This document shows, piece by piece, positions 33,080 to 41,465 of a stretch of DNA of 64,000 nt. Both the position numbers and the translations under genes were made by a program. A model generated the notes under the pieces. That model did no database searches, was not told where the DNA came from, and saw only the letters and a list, made by a program, of their open reading frames with translations. Source of the stretch: Alloalcanivorax balearicus MACL04 (GTDB lineage: Bacteria; Pseudomonadota; Gammaproteobacteria; Pseudomonadales; Alcanivoracaceae); NCBI RefSeq assembly GCF_025532145.1, contig NZ_ARXS01000017.1, forward strand, positions 43,834-107,833. The letters run 5' to 3'. Numbering within the stretch: the stretch's first letter is position 1; every line of letters starts with the position of its first letter.

Positions 33080-34201
33080 TCAGTTCACCACCGCTGCTCC
33101 ACGGCGGGAAGGCAGCGCCAAACGGTGGATGCGCCGCATCACCGAGCCGAACTGACGGCGCAAACTGCCTGAGTTGTAGTGCAAACCGTAGCGCTCGGCG
33201 ATCTCGCGCACCTTGGGCGCCACCTGCTGGTATCGGTTGGACGGCATATCCGGGAACAGATGATGCTCGATCTGATGGCTAAGGTTGCCGCTGAGGATAT
33301 GAAACAACCGACCGCCCTCCAGATTGGACGAGCCGAGCAGCTGACGCAGATACCATTGCCCACGGCTTTCGCCTTCCACCTCTTCCTCGGTGAACATCTC
33401 CGCGCGCTCGGTGAAATGGCCGCAGAAAATAATCAGGTAAGACCACAGATTGCGCAGGATGTTGGCGGTGAAGTTACCGGACAGCACGAACAGGAAAAAC
33501 GGCCCCGCCAGCAGCGGGAACAGCACATAATCCTTGAGCACCTGACGGCGCACCTTCTTGAAGATCAGTTTCTGCTCCTTGCGGAATTGTGCGCGGCTCT
33601 TGTCGCCACGGATCACCCGTTCGATCTCCAGATCGTGGAACGCCACCCCCCACTCGAACAGCAGCGCCAGCACCCAGTTATAGATCGGCTGGAACAGATA
33701 AGCCGGGTTCCAGCTCTGGTGCTCGGACATGCGCATGATGCCGTAACCGACATCACGGTCCTTGCCCACCACATTGGTGTAGGTGTGATGCATATAGTTG
33801 TGGGAGTGCTTCCATTGCTCGGCCGGGCAGGTGTTGTCCCAGTCGTAGTGAGCGGAGTCCAGATTCGGATCGCCCAGCCAGTCCCACTGGCCATGCATCA
33901 CGTTGTGGCCAATCTCCATGTTCTCCAGAATCTTGGAGAGCGCCAACAGACCGGTTCCCGCCAACCATGCCGGCGGCAGAAAGCCGAGGAACAGCAGTCC
34001 CCGGCCGGCTACTTCACAGCCTTTTTGAAAGCGCACCACACGGCGGATGTAGCGGGCGTCGGATTCGCCACGGTCCGCCATCACCTGCTGGCGCAGAGCG
34101 TCGATTTCCTCGCCGAAGGCATCCACCTGGGAACGGGTCAGGCTGACACCGTCACGTTGAAAGACGATTGGATCGTGCTCTTGTTGCATTGCGTATCCCA
34201 T
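33080..34201 (-). CDS. Membrane fatty-acid (acyl-CoA) desaturase, DesB/DesA3-like
   Basis: Di-iron membrane desaturase of 373 residues that introduces a double bond into acyl chains. All three histidine boxes are present: HNVMH (99-103), HSHNYMHH (132-139) and HQIEHH (309-314, followed by LFPDMPSNRY). Hydrophobic segments lie around residues 70-90, 165-185 and 225-260. The box pattern is that of Pseudomonas DesB and mycobacterial DesA3, which use a neighbouring ferredoxin reductase. The partner gene lies upstream on the same strand, but a 267-bp MITE-like insertion separates them. ATG 34201 has AAGGAG upstream. A TetR (DesT-like) regulator lies beyond the reductase. Confidence 0.92.
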   Translation of the reverse strand: MGYAMQQEHDPIVFQRDGVSLTRSQVDAFGEEIDALRQQVMADRGESDARYIRRVVRFQKGCEVAGRGLLFLGFLPPAWLAGTGLLALSKILENMEIGHNVMHGQWDWLGDPNLDSAHYDWDNTCPAEQWKHSHNYMHHTYTNVVGKDRDVGYGIMRMSEHQSWNPAYLFQPIYNWVLALLFEWGVAFHDLEIERVIRGDKSRAQFRKEQKLIFKKVRRQVLKDYVLFPLLAGPFFLFVLSGNFTANILRNLWSYLIIFCGHFTERAEMFTEEEVEGESRGQWYLRQLLGSSNLEGGRLFHILSGNLSHQIEHHLFPDMPSNRYQQVAPKVREIAERYGLHYNSGSLRRQFGSVMRRIHRLALPSRRGAAVVN

Positions 34202-34230
34202 TGTTCAACTCCTTGTGTTTGCGTCGCTTA

Positions 34231-34497
34231 GAGCCTGTTCACGATCTTTACGCAGCCGCGCCGGAGTTCATTTTTGCGTCAGGTTGTGATTCCGATTGTG
34301 CCGTGTAGTCAATCTACATAAACAAGCGTAATCGCAGCCTGACGGAAAAAGGGGCCCGGCCCTTCGGGTTGCGCTGGAAAAGCCGCCAGACGACGCTGGG
34401 GCCTTTGACTTTGGAACCACCAGAGCCGGCAGACCCCAACGCCCTCTGGCGGCTTTTCCAGCGGCAACGCGGTGACGTAAAGATCGTGAACAGGCTC
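34231..34497. mobile_element. MITE-like element, 267 bp, inserted in the desaturase operon
   Basis: Perfect 22-bp terminal inverted repeats, starting GAGCCTGTTCACGATCTTTA (34231-34252) and complementary at 34476-34497. Both ends are flanked by TTA (34228-34230 and 34498-34500), a three-base target duplication. GAG ends with TNA duplications are the hallmark of the IS5 family, IS1031 subgroup. No transposase is inside. Within lies a second perfect 18-bp inverted repeat (GCTGGAAAAGCCGCCAGA at 34373-34390, complement 34445-34462) and an imperfect pair at 34268-34284 / 34334-34350, so the RNA could fold heavily. The right-hand TTA is the complement of the TAA stop codon of the reductase gene. Confidence 0.85.
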
Positions 34498-35577
34498 TTA
34501 CAGCGCCACTTCCACGTCGCCTTCGGCGGCATGGATACAAAGTCTTACCCGTTGGTTGTCCACCGTCCGGCTCTCGCCGGTCTGCAAGTCACGGAGCGAA
34601 CCCCGCACCGAACAGCGGCAGGTGTGACAAATGCCCATGCGGCAGCCATGGGCCGGATTCAGCCCACTGCGCTCGGCGGCCTCCAACAGGCTCTCGCCGC
34701 CACCGGCCTCGGTGGCCAGGTCACTGCCGGAAAAGCGGATCCGGCCACCGTTGCCGGTATTCTTGGTCAGCGGCTGGAACCGCTCATGCAACAACGGCGC
34801 CCGGCCTTCCGCGCGGTGCCACTCGCTGACCGCGTCGAGGAAGCCGGCCGGCCCGCAGGCGTAGACCTGACGGTCGGCGGCGTCCGGAACCAGGGCAGCC
34901 AGCAACGCGGCGTCAAAGCGGCCCTGTTCATCACCGGGCAGCGGGGCCTGATGCCCCAGCACCACACGGGCGTTCAATTGGGAATGGCGTCCCAGTTCCC
35001 GCAGGGACTCCAACAAAATCACATCCTCGTAACGGCGATCGAAATGCAGCCATTCCACCTGACCGTCAAAGGAGGTGTTTTCCAGGTATCTTGCTATACT
35101 GTGAACGGGTGTAATGCCGGAACCGGCGGTCAGGAACAGCAACCGGTCCGGAATCCGGGCCGGCAACAGGAACTCACCGGCGGGCTCGCTGAGCGTCACC
35201 ACGTCACCGGGGCGGGCACGCTCAAGCAGATGTTCGGTCACGCCGCCGGCCCGGTGACACTTGACGGTGATGGTCAAGGTCCCCGATTGCGGGGCGCTGG
35301 ACAGGGAAAAGCAGCGCCATTGCCGCGCACCATTCACGTCGATGCCAAGCATCACATGCTGGCCGGCCTGAAATCCCGGCCACAGACGGTTCGGGCGCAA
35401 CGTCAGGGAAACCGCCCGATCGGTTTCCCGGTGAACACTGGTGACGCGGGCACGGATCTCCCGGGCCGAGGCCACCGGGCTGATCAGCGCCAGGTAGTCT
35501 TCCGGCTGAAACGGGCTGGTCAGGGCCTGGCCGAGGCGGCCAAACCAGCCCCGACGAGGCTCGATGATGGTCTGCAT
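34498..35577 (-). CDS. Ferredoxin reductase partner of the desaturase (DesC/Rv3230c-like)
   Basis: Electron-transfer protein of 359 residues delivering electrons from NAD(P)H to the desaturase. It has the FAD-binding RQWRCFSLSSAP and GGVTEHLL, NAD-binding LFLTAGSGITP and ACGPAGFLDAV, and a C-terminal plant-type 2Fe-2S domain with ligands Cys312, 317, 320 and 347 (CRMGICHTCRC...C). Order FAD-NAD-2Fe2S matches the Pseudomonas PA4889 and mycobacterial Rv3230c partners. Its stop codon is part of the target duplication of the adjacent MITE-like element. The promoter region at 35598-35670 carries palindromes likely bound by the divergent TetR regulator. Confidence 0.92.
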   Translation of the reverse strand: MQTIIEPRRGWFGRLGQALTSPFQPEDYLALISPVASAREIRARVTSVHRETDRAVSLTLRPNRLWPGFQAGQHVMLGIDVNGARQWRCFSLSSAPQSGTLTITVKCHRAGGVTEHLLERARPGDVVTLSEPAGEFLLPARIPDRLLFLTAGSGITPVHSIARYLENTSFDGQVEWLHFDRRYEDVILLESLRELGRHSQLNARVVLGHQAPLPGDEQGRFDAALLAALVPDAADRQVYACGPAGFLDAVSEWHRAEGRAPLLHERFQPLTKNTGNGGRIRFSGSDLATEAGGGESLLEAAERSGLNPAHGCRMGICHTCRCSVRGSLRDLQTGESRTVDNQRVRLCIHAAEGDVEVAL

Positions 35578-35597
35578 ACGGCATTTCCTATCAATTT

Positions 35598-35615
35598 AGT
35601 GAACAGTTGTACACT
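35598..35615. promoter_or_regulatory. DesT/FabR-type operator, site 1
   Basis: AGTGAACAGTTGTACACT is an 18-base near-palindrome (one symmetric mismatch pair near the ends, one at the centre) located 21 bases upstream of the reductase start. The GTGAACA/TGTACAC halves resemble the operators of FabR/DesT regulators. Binding by the adjacent TetR protein is inferred. Confidence 0.6.
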
Positions 35616-35648
35616 TTTTACAGGGAGCTGATTTTATAGTCAACACTT

Positions 35649-35670
35649 GTTCACAAAAATAATTGTGAAC
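35649..35670. promoter_or_regulatory. Inverted repeat, second candidate DesT operator
   Basis: GTTCACAA-N6-TTGTGAAC is perfectly symmetric and repeats the GTGAAC half of site 1. An overlapping CAACACTTGTTCACAA at 35641-35656 gives a further near-palindrome with GTGAACA. Together they place several regulator half-sites in the divergent promoter region between reductase and regulator. Confidence 0.55.
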
Positions 35671-35835
35671 GGAGTTGTCAAGCGCTTTGCTATATCCCGA
35701 GGCGGAAATTGAATACCATTGCCGCCGGAGCCCGGGACAAAAGCGCAACGACAATACCCAGGCCGCATCACTGCTTATTGATTGGTTAGATTTGATTCGT
35801 TGGTTAAAACAACAATTCGGGAGACTGTCTGACAC

Positions 35836-36489
35836 ATGACCAGAGAAACCGCCCCCCGGGGAAGGAAAGCCAGAAAGGGACGGACTCGCCAGGCGCTGAT
35901 GGACGCGGCCTTGGATCTGGTGGCGAAAAAAGCCCCCTTTTCTTCCCTCAGCCTCAGGGAAGTGACCAAGAAAGCCGGTGTTGTGCCCACCGCGTTCTAT
36001 CGTCATTTCACCGACATGAGCGCACTTGGCCTGACCCTGCTGGATGAGTCATTTCGTACTCTGCGGCAGATGATGCGCGAGGTCCGCCAGCATCAATTGC
36101 CCAATGAGCAGATGATCCGCGGGTCCATGGAGACCTACTTCAATTATGTGCGCAACAATCGCACTTATTTTCTTTTTGTCTCCAAGGAACTGTACGGTGG
36201 CTCCGCCACCATGCGGCAGGCGATCCGGCGGGAAATCCGTCTGTTCGTCAGTGAGTTGGCCATGGACATGGCGCGATTCCCTTTCCTTATCAATGTCAGT
36301 TCCCAGGATCTGCAGATGATGGCCACATTGGTGGTCAATAGCGTGGTGGCACTGACGCAGGAAATGTTGGAATTGAGCGAGGACGATGAAGCCGGCCAAA
36401 ACGAAATGCTGATCATGGCGGAGAAACAAGTCCGTCTGATTTATTTCGGGGTGGCCCAATGGCGTTCCGAACCCGACAGGATTGCCTGA
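35836..36489 (+). CDS. DesT/FabR-like TetR regulator of unsaturated fatty acids
   Basis: TetR-family protein of 217 residues. The helix-turn-helix LSLREVTKKAGVVPTAFYRHFTDMSALGLTLLDESF is nearly diagnostic for FabR/DesT, which sense the saturated/unsaturated acyl-CoA ratio and repress desaturase or fabAB genes. The ligand-domain segments ETYFNYVRNNRTYFLFVSKELYGGSATMRQAI and the following REIRLFVSELAMDM also fit. It is divergent from the reductase-desaturase operon, as in Pseudomonas desT-desCB, with palindromes in the shared 258-base promoter region. DesT-like behaviour is expected, but not proven. Confidence 0.88.
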   Translation: MTRETAPRGRKARKGRTRQALMDAALDLVAKKAPFSSLSLREVTKKAGVVPTAFYRHFTDMSALGLTLLDESFRTLRQMMREVRQHQLPNEQMIRGSMETYFNYVRNNRTYFLFVSKELYGGSATMRQAIRREIRLFVSELAMDMARFPFLINVSSQDLQMMATLVVNSVVALTQEMLELSEDDEAGQNEMLIMAEKQVRLIYFGVAQWRSEPDRIA

Positions 36490-36580
36490 GCCGTCGGCGA
36501 TACGGCCAATCAGCCTCTCCGGCGCTCTGCCTATACTGCCACGACATTGCGCTAAATGTTCGTGGGAGAAGGGTGTCCTT

Positions 36581-37468
36581 ATGAGTGAGGTTCGATTCAA
36601 GGAGCTGCGTCACGCGCCGCCCATGGCGGTGAATTTCGCCAAAGCCGTACTGCGTGCACGGGTGCGCCCGGGCAACGCTCCGGTACTGCCCGACGAGGGG
36701 CTGCGGCTCAACGATGTTGCTCAGAAATCTCGCCATTTGGCGGCCTACCGCCAGGTATGCGGTTTCAGCGCCGACGGTCATCTGCCCATCACCTACCCGC
36801 ACATGCACGCGTTTCCACTGCACATGGCACTGATCCTGGGTGACGGGTTCCCGTTCCCTGCCATGGGGCTGGTTCACGTGCGCAACCGCATCACCCAGTT
36901 CCGCCCGATCGGAGAACGGGAACAGCTCAATATCAAGTGCTATACCGGCAATCTGACCCAGGTGGAAAAAGGCTATGAGTTCTCCATCTTCACCGTGGTC
37001 AGCACCGCCGGTGAGCGAGTCTGGCAGAGTGAATCGGTGAATTTCCATCGCGGCGGCGGCCACGGTGAGAAAAAGGCCCCGGATGCGCAAAGAGAGGCGC
37101 GAACCACTGCCCCTGCTCCGGATCTGGTCGAGGAATGGGAGGTCCCCGGCGACACCGGACGGCGCTACGCCAGCGTGTCCGGCGACCGCAACCCGATTCA
37201 CCTGTACCCGCTGACCGCCAAGGCCTTCGGCTTCAAGCGCCAGATCGCCCATGGCATGTGGTCCAAGGCACGTTGCCTGGCGGCTTTACAGCCGGAACTG
37301 CCAGAGCAGGCTTTCACTGTGGATGTGCGCTTCAAGCTGCCCATGTTCATTCCCGCCAAGGTAAAGTTTGCCCGTACCCGCCAGAATGACGGACTCGATT
37401 TCCAGTTGCTGGCCGCCGACGGCGTCAAACCCCACTTGAGCGGAGAGGTGCGTCCGGTCAGCGACTAA
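36581..37468 (+). CDS. MaoC-type enoyl hydratase/dehydratase
   Basis: Hot-dog-fold hydratase of 295 residues acting on enoyl- or 3-hydroxyacyl thioesters. The N-terminal half lacks the catalytic motif; the C-terminal half carries the hydratase signature YASVSGDRNPIHLYPLTAKAFGFKRQIAHGMWSKA with Asp202 and His207 as catalytic pair. ATG 36581 is chosen; the frame continues upstream but overlaps no conserved sequence. SD-like GGGAGAAGGG lies 8-17 bases before it. It follows the desT-like gene with 91 bases between. In many relatives such a MaoC protein works with the FabG4-like reductase and thiolase, both 7-8 kb away here. Confidence 0.87.
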   Translation: MSEVRFKELRHAPPMAVNFAKAVLRARVRPGNAPVLPDEGLRLNDVAQKSRHLAAYRQVCGFSADGHLPITYPHMHAFPLHMALILGDGFPFPAMGLVHVRNRITQFRPIGEREQLNIKCYTGNLTQVEKGYEFSIFTVVSTAGERVWQSESVNFHRGGGHGEKKAPDAQREARTTAPAPDLVEEWEVPGDTGRRYASVSGDRNPIHLYPLTAKAFGFKRQIAHGMWSKARCLAALQPELPEQAFTVDVRFKLPMFIPAKVKFARTRQNDGLDFQLLAADGVKPHLSGEVRPVSD

Positions 37469-37548
37469 ACCGGCGTCCGTCTACTCAATCGCTGTCTGCT
37501 CAAATAGTGGGAAACAGCCTTCCTTACCCTCCATCAGGGGCAGCGGAG

Positions 37549-37606
37549 CCGTGTTAGGCCTTTGCGGGAACGCGGTGAAGCAGGGTCCCGCAAAGGCCTA
37601 ACACGG
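37549..37606. repeat. Long perfect palindrome, second repeat family
   Basis: Two 21-base arms, CCGTGTTAGGCCTTTGCGGG+A (37549-37569) and its exact complement at 37586-37606, around a 16-base centre. The flank CATCAGGGGCAGCGGAG resembles the flank of a second copy at the right edge of the window (63947 onward). It lies between the MaoC and selenouridine synthase genes and may act as terminator. The rest of the 268-base gap shows no gene. Confidence 0.85.
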
Positions 37607-37736
37607 CAGGGAGCTTATAGGGATGTATTTACGGCGATCCCGGAAGGCCTCCGTGCAGACCCGTACCCCCGATGGAGACGCTCATTCCCGTCATTCCGCG
37701 ATGAACCATAAATAAGGGCGGTGTACACTGCCGCCC

Positions 37737-38861
37737 ATGACCCGTGACGACACCAACGACTACGCAGCACTGTTCCTGGACGACACGCCGCTCCTGGATG
37801 TCCGCGCCCCGGTGGAATTCGCCCGGGGCGCGTTTCCCCATGCCACCAACCTTCCTCTGATCGACGACCAGGAACGCCATCTGATCGGCCTGCGCTATAA
37901 GCAGCAAGGGCAACAGGCGGCCATTGATCTCGGCAATGAGCTGGTTCGTGGCGAGGTCAAGGAACGCCGTCTGCGCGCCTGGCGCGACTGGTGGCGGGCG
38001 CATCCCGATGGCTATCTCTATTGTTTTCGTGGCGGCCTGCGCAGCCGCACTACCCAGGACTGGCTGCGTCAGGCCGGTATCGACGCGCCCTTGGTAACCG
38101 GTGGCTATAAAGCCCTGCGGCGTTTTCTGTTGGAGCACCTGGAACAGCATGTGCTCCAGGGGCCGTTATGGGTGCTCACCGGCCGCACCGGTTGCGGCAA
38201 GACCCGCGTCCTGCATCAACTGCACCGGGCGGTGGATTTGGAAGGGCTGGCCCATCATCGCGGCTCCGCCTTCGGCCGCCGGCCTGGCGGGCAACCGGCG
38301 CAGATCGACTTTGAAAACGCCCTGGCCATCCGCTTACTGAAACTCGGGGACCGAGCGCCGGCGCTGGTGGAGGACGAAGGGCGGCTGATCGGCCGGTGCG
38401 CGCTGCCACTGTCCTTGAACCAACGGCTGCGGAGCATGCCGCGCATCGACATCGAAGAGCCGCTGGAAAGCCGGGTGGAAGTGATCCTGGAAGACTATGT
38501 CCTCACACCGCTGCGGGAATTCCTCGACGGCCACGACGAAGAGCAGGCCCGCAGCCTGTTCGCCGAGCATTTGCTCGGCGCGCTGGACCGCATCCGCAAG
38601 CGCCTCGGCGGCGCCCGTCACCAGACCCTGCGCGAAATCATGATCCGGGCACTGGAACAACATCGCCGTGGCGATGGCAGCGACGAGCACCGCCGCTGGA
38701 TACGCACTCTGCTAAGCGACTACTACGACCCCATGTATGACTACATGCTCCGCCATCGCCAGGGACCGGTGTATTTTCGCGGCAACCGCGACCAAGTCAT
38801 CGCCACTCTGCAAGAATGGGAACGCGAAGAGCAGGCACGACCGGAGGGCCGCCCACGGTGA
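37737..38861 (+). CDS. mnmH: tRNA 2-selenouridine synthase
   Basis: Replaces sulfur by selenium at the wobble 2-thiouridine of Lys, Glu and Gln tRNAs, using selenophosphate (MnmH, also SelU/YbbB). The 374-residue protein has an N-terminal rhodanese domain with the active Cys96 in LYCFRGGLRS (E. coli Cys97) and a C-terminal P-loop domain GRTGCGKT (149-156), followed by FGRRPGGQPAQIDFENAL and the ILEDYVL helix. The stop overlaps the start of the selD-type gene by one base (TGATG), so synthase and selenium donor are coupled. No selA, selB or selC is in this window. Confidence 0.93.
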   Translation: MTRDDTNDYAALFLDDTPLLDVRAPVEFARGAFPHATNLPLIDDQERHLIGLRYKQQGQQAAIDLGNELVRGEVKERRLRAWRDWWRAHPDGYLYCFRGGLRSRTTQDWLRQAGIDAPLVTGGYKALRRFLLEHLEQHVLQGPLWVLTGRTGCGKTRVLHQLHRAVDLEGLAHHRGSAFGRRPGGQPAQIDFENALAIRLLKLGDRAPALVEDEGRLIGRCALPLSLNQRLRSMPRIDIEEPLESRVEVILEDYVLTPLREFLDGHDEEQARSLFAEHLLGALDRIRKRLGGARHQTLREIMIRALEQHRRGDGSDEHRRWIRTLLSDYYDPMYDYMLRHRQGPVYFRGNRDQVIATLQEWEREEQARPEGRPR

Positions 38862-41026
38862 TGACGACGGTCGCGCATCACGACCTGGTGCTGGTGGGAG
38901 GCGGGCACAGCCACGCGCTGGTACTGAGGCGTCTGAGCATGCGGCCGGTGCCGGGGCTGCGCCTCACACTGATTTCCCCCGACAGCCTCACCGCCTACTC
39001 CGGTATGCTGCCAGGCATGCTGGCGGGCCATTACCAACGGCAGGAAACCCACATTGATCTGAGCCGGCTGAGCCGGGCCGCCGCCGCCCGCTGGCTGCCG
39101 CAACGCGTGCTTGGGCTGGACCCCGTCCGGCGCCGCTTGCAACTGGATAACGGTGACGAAGTGGAGTACGACACACTCAGTCTGGATGTCGGCGCCACCC
39201 CGGATCTGGACAGCGTACCCGGCGCCCGCGCCCACGCGGTGCCGGTAAAGCCAGTGGCGACCTTCGAGCGACGCTGGCACCATCTATTGGCCGACCCCAC
39301 CGCGACTCGCCGGGTCGCGGTGGTGGGCGCCGGTGCCGGCGGCACCGAGCTGGCCGCCGCCCTGGCCCAACGGCTTGGTGCTACCACCGAGATTCAGTTG
39401 ATCAGCGCCAGCGAGCTGCTGCCCGGCTACCCGGACCGGGCGCGCTCGCTGATGCGAACGCGGCTGCTCAATGCCGGGGTCCGCATCGTGGAACAAGCCC
39501 CGGTGCAACGGGTCGGCGAAGGGCAGCTCCACTACAACGGCCAGTCCCAGCCGGCGGATCTGGTGTTCTGGTGCACCGGCGCCCGGGCACCGGCCTGGCT
39601 CGCCGCCAGCGGCCTGCCCTGCGATGAACGTGGCTTCCTGCGTGTGGACAGCACCCTGACCAGCCTGGGCAGCCCGCACGTCCACGCCGCCGGTGACTGC
39701 GCTTCGTTTCCTTCGCCTTTGCCCAAGGCCGGCGTCTACGCGGTACGTCAGGCGCCGGTGCTCGCCGATAATTTACTCGCCGCCACCCGGGGAGGACGCA
39801 AACGGCGCTACCGCCCGCAACGGCGCTTCCTCTCACTGCTGTCCGCCGGGGCGGGTGATGCGGTGGCCTCCAGACCGCCCTGGCCGGCGCTGGCGGGGCC
39901 CTGGGTCTGGCACTGGAAGGATCGCATCGACCGCGCCTTCATGAAGCGCTTTGAGAACCTGCCAGCACCAATGCCCGCCGTGCCCGCCGACAGCAACGCA
40001 ATGCACTGCGCCGGCTGTGGCGCCAAGGTTGGCGCCGCCACCCTGAATCACGCTCTCGCTGATCTTCAGATCATGGTCCGCGATGATATCGAAGCCGGCG
40101 TGGCCCAGGGCGATGACGCGGCGGTGATCCGCTGGTCCGGGCAACACCGGCTGGTGCAAAGCGTGGACTATTTCCCCGCCTTCATGGACGAGCCCTACCT
40201 GTTTGGCCGGGTGGCCGCCCTGCACAGTCTCAGTGACATCTACGCCATGAACGCCGATCCCCATTCGGCACTGGCTACTCTGTGCCTGCCCCGCCACCAC
40301 CCGCGTCTGCAAGGCCGGGACCTGCGGCGCCTGCTGGCCGGAGCGGCGGAAGAGTTGAACCGGGCAAGCTGCGCGCTGGTGGGAGGCCACACCATCGAGG
40401 GTCCGGAAATGGCCGCCGGCTTCACCATCAACGGCGCTCTGACCGGAACCGCCTGGAGCAAGGAGGGTGCCCGGCCGGGGCAGGTTCTGATTGTTACCAA
40501 ACCACTGGGCATCGGTATTCAACTGGCGGCCTGGACGCGCAACGTCCATCGGGGGCCGGATCTGGACGCCACCCTGGCAACCCTGTTGCAAAGCAACGGC
40601 CCGGCCCGCGCCGCGCTGTCCACCCTGCCGCCCCACGCCTGCACCGACGTCACCGGCTTCGGGCTGCTCGGACATCTGCTGGAACTGTGCCAGCACAGTC
40701 GGGTGAGTGCCCGCATTGATCTGAATACTTTGCCCATACTGCCCGGTACCCTGGAGCACATACGCCAAGGCATTCACAGCACCTTGCGGGACAGCAACGA
40801 TCAAGTGCTGGGCCACTGCGAGATCGCCCCCACCCTGCTCGACCGGCCGGAACTGGTCGCCGCCACCGACCCGCAAACCAGTGGTGGCCTGCTGCTGGCG
40901 GTGACCAGGGAGCGTCTCGACGCCACACTGGAAGCCCTGCATCGGGCCGGCGTCAATGCCGTCGCGATTGGTCAAACCGTTGTAAAAAATCACAAAGCCT
41001 CCGCCACTATCACGCTGTATGGATAG
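38861..41026 (+). CDS. selD: Fusion of NADH-dehydrogenase-like protein and selenophosphate synthase
   Basis: Bifunctional protein of 721 residues. The N-terminal 365 residues form an FAD-dependent NDH-2-like pyridine nucleotide oxidoreductase (LVLVGGGHSHALVLRRL, VAVVGAGAGGTELAAALAQRL, HVHAAGDCASFP). The C-terminal 355 residues are selenide, water dikinase making selenophosphate: active residues Cys386 and Lys389 in CAGCGAKVGAATL, QGDDAAVI, SVDYFPAFMDEPYLFGRVAALHSLSDIYAMNA and ALVGGHTIEGPEMAAGFTINGA, ending TDVTGFGLLGHLLE and ATDPQTSGGLLLAV. The active position is Cys, not selenocysteine. Such fusions are known in some proteobacteria and algae. The start overlaps mnmH by one base. Confidence 0.92.
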   Translation: MTTVAHHDLVLVGGGHSHALVLRRLSMRPVPGLRLTLISPDSLTAYSGMLPGMLAGHYQRQETHIDLSRLSRAAAARWLPQRVLGLDPVRRRLQLDNGDEVEYDTLSLDVGATPDLDSVPGARAHAVPVKPVATFERRWHHLLADPTATRRVAVVGAGAGGTELAAALAQRLGATTEIQLISASELLPGYPDRARSLMRTRLLNAGVRIVEQAPVQRVGEGQLHYNGQSQPADLVFWCTGARAPAWLAASGLPCDERGFLRVDSTLTSLGSPHVHAAGDCASFPSPLPKAGVYAVRQAPVLADNLLAATRGGRKRRYRPQRRFLSLLSAGAGDAVASRPPWPALAGPWVWHWKDRIDRAFMKRFENLPAPMPAVPADSNAMHCAGCGAKVGAATLNHALADLQIMVRDDIEAGVAQGDDAAVIRWSGQHRLVQSVDYFPAFMDEPYLFGRVAALHSLSDIYAMNADPHSALATLCLPRHHPRLQGRDLRRLLAGAAEELNRASCALVGGHTIEGPEMAAGFTINGALTGTAWSKEGARPGQVLIVTKPLGIGIQLAAWTRNVHRGPDLDATLATLLQSNGPARAALSTLPPHACTDVTGFGLLGHLLELCQHSRVSARIDLNTLPILPGTLEHIRQGIHSTLRDSNDQVLGHCEIAPTLLDRPELVAATDPQTSGGLLLAVTRERLDATLEALHRAGVNAVAIGQTVVKNHKASATITLYG

Positions 41027-41074
41027 CCGCTCGTGCTACTCTTGAAGCATCATTCAAACAGGGAGCGACAGCCC

Positions 41075-41452
41075 ATGAACAAGCGTCTCACTGGCGTTTT
41101 TACCGCCACCGTTCTGCTCATCACCCAGGCCCTGTTCGTCCCCATGGCTCACGCCGCCATGGTCGGTACCGATACCCTGGTAGCCAGCGAACAACGGGCG
41201 GCCATGGAGCAGAAGGTCCTTGCGCTACTCGAGCATAAAGCCGCCGCCAAAGTACTGGCGGACAATGGTGTCGAATCGGAACAAGTAAAGGACCGTCTGG
41301 ACCGGCTCAGTGATCAGGAACTGACCCAACTGGCCGAACAGGCCGATGACCTGCCCGCCGGCCAGGGCGTTCTCGGTGTCATTCTGGCGGTGATTCTGAT
41401 TCTCGTGCTGCTGGATCTGCTCGGCGCCACCAACGTGTTCCCGGCGATCTGA
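41075..41452 (+). CDS. PA2779-family membrane-anchored protein
   Basis: Small secreted protein of 125 residues: signal peptide (GVFTATVLLITQALFVPMAHAA), a helical middle (ASEQRAAMEQKVLALLEHKAAAKVLADNG ... VKDRLDRLSDQELTQLAEQADDLPAG), and a C-terminal membrane segment (GVLGVILAVILILVLLDLLGATNVFP). This layout is characteristic of the PA2779 family of pseudomonads. The next gene is a PA2778-type protein, the usual partner. Function unknown; envelope location likely. Confidence 0.8.
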   Translation: MNKRLTGVFTATVLLITQALFVPMAHAAMVGTDTLVASEQRAAMEQKVLALLEHKAAAKVLADNGVESEQVKDRLDRLSDQELTQLAEQADDLPAGQGVLGVILAVILILVLLDLLGATNVFPAI

Positions 41453-41465
41453 CCAATCCATTGAC

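Noticed and set aside
40007..40030. Selenocysteine (in-frame TGA) in selenophosphate synthase
   Set aside because: The active-site codon is TGT (Cys386), and the frame has no internal TGA.
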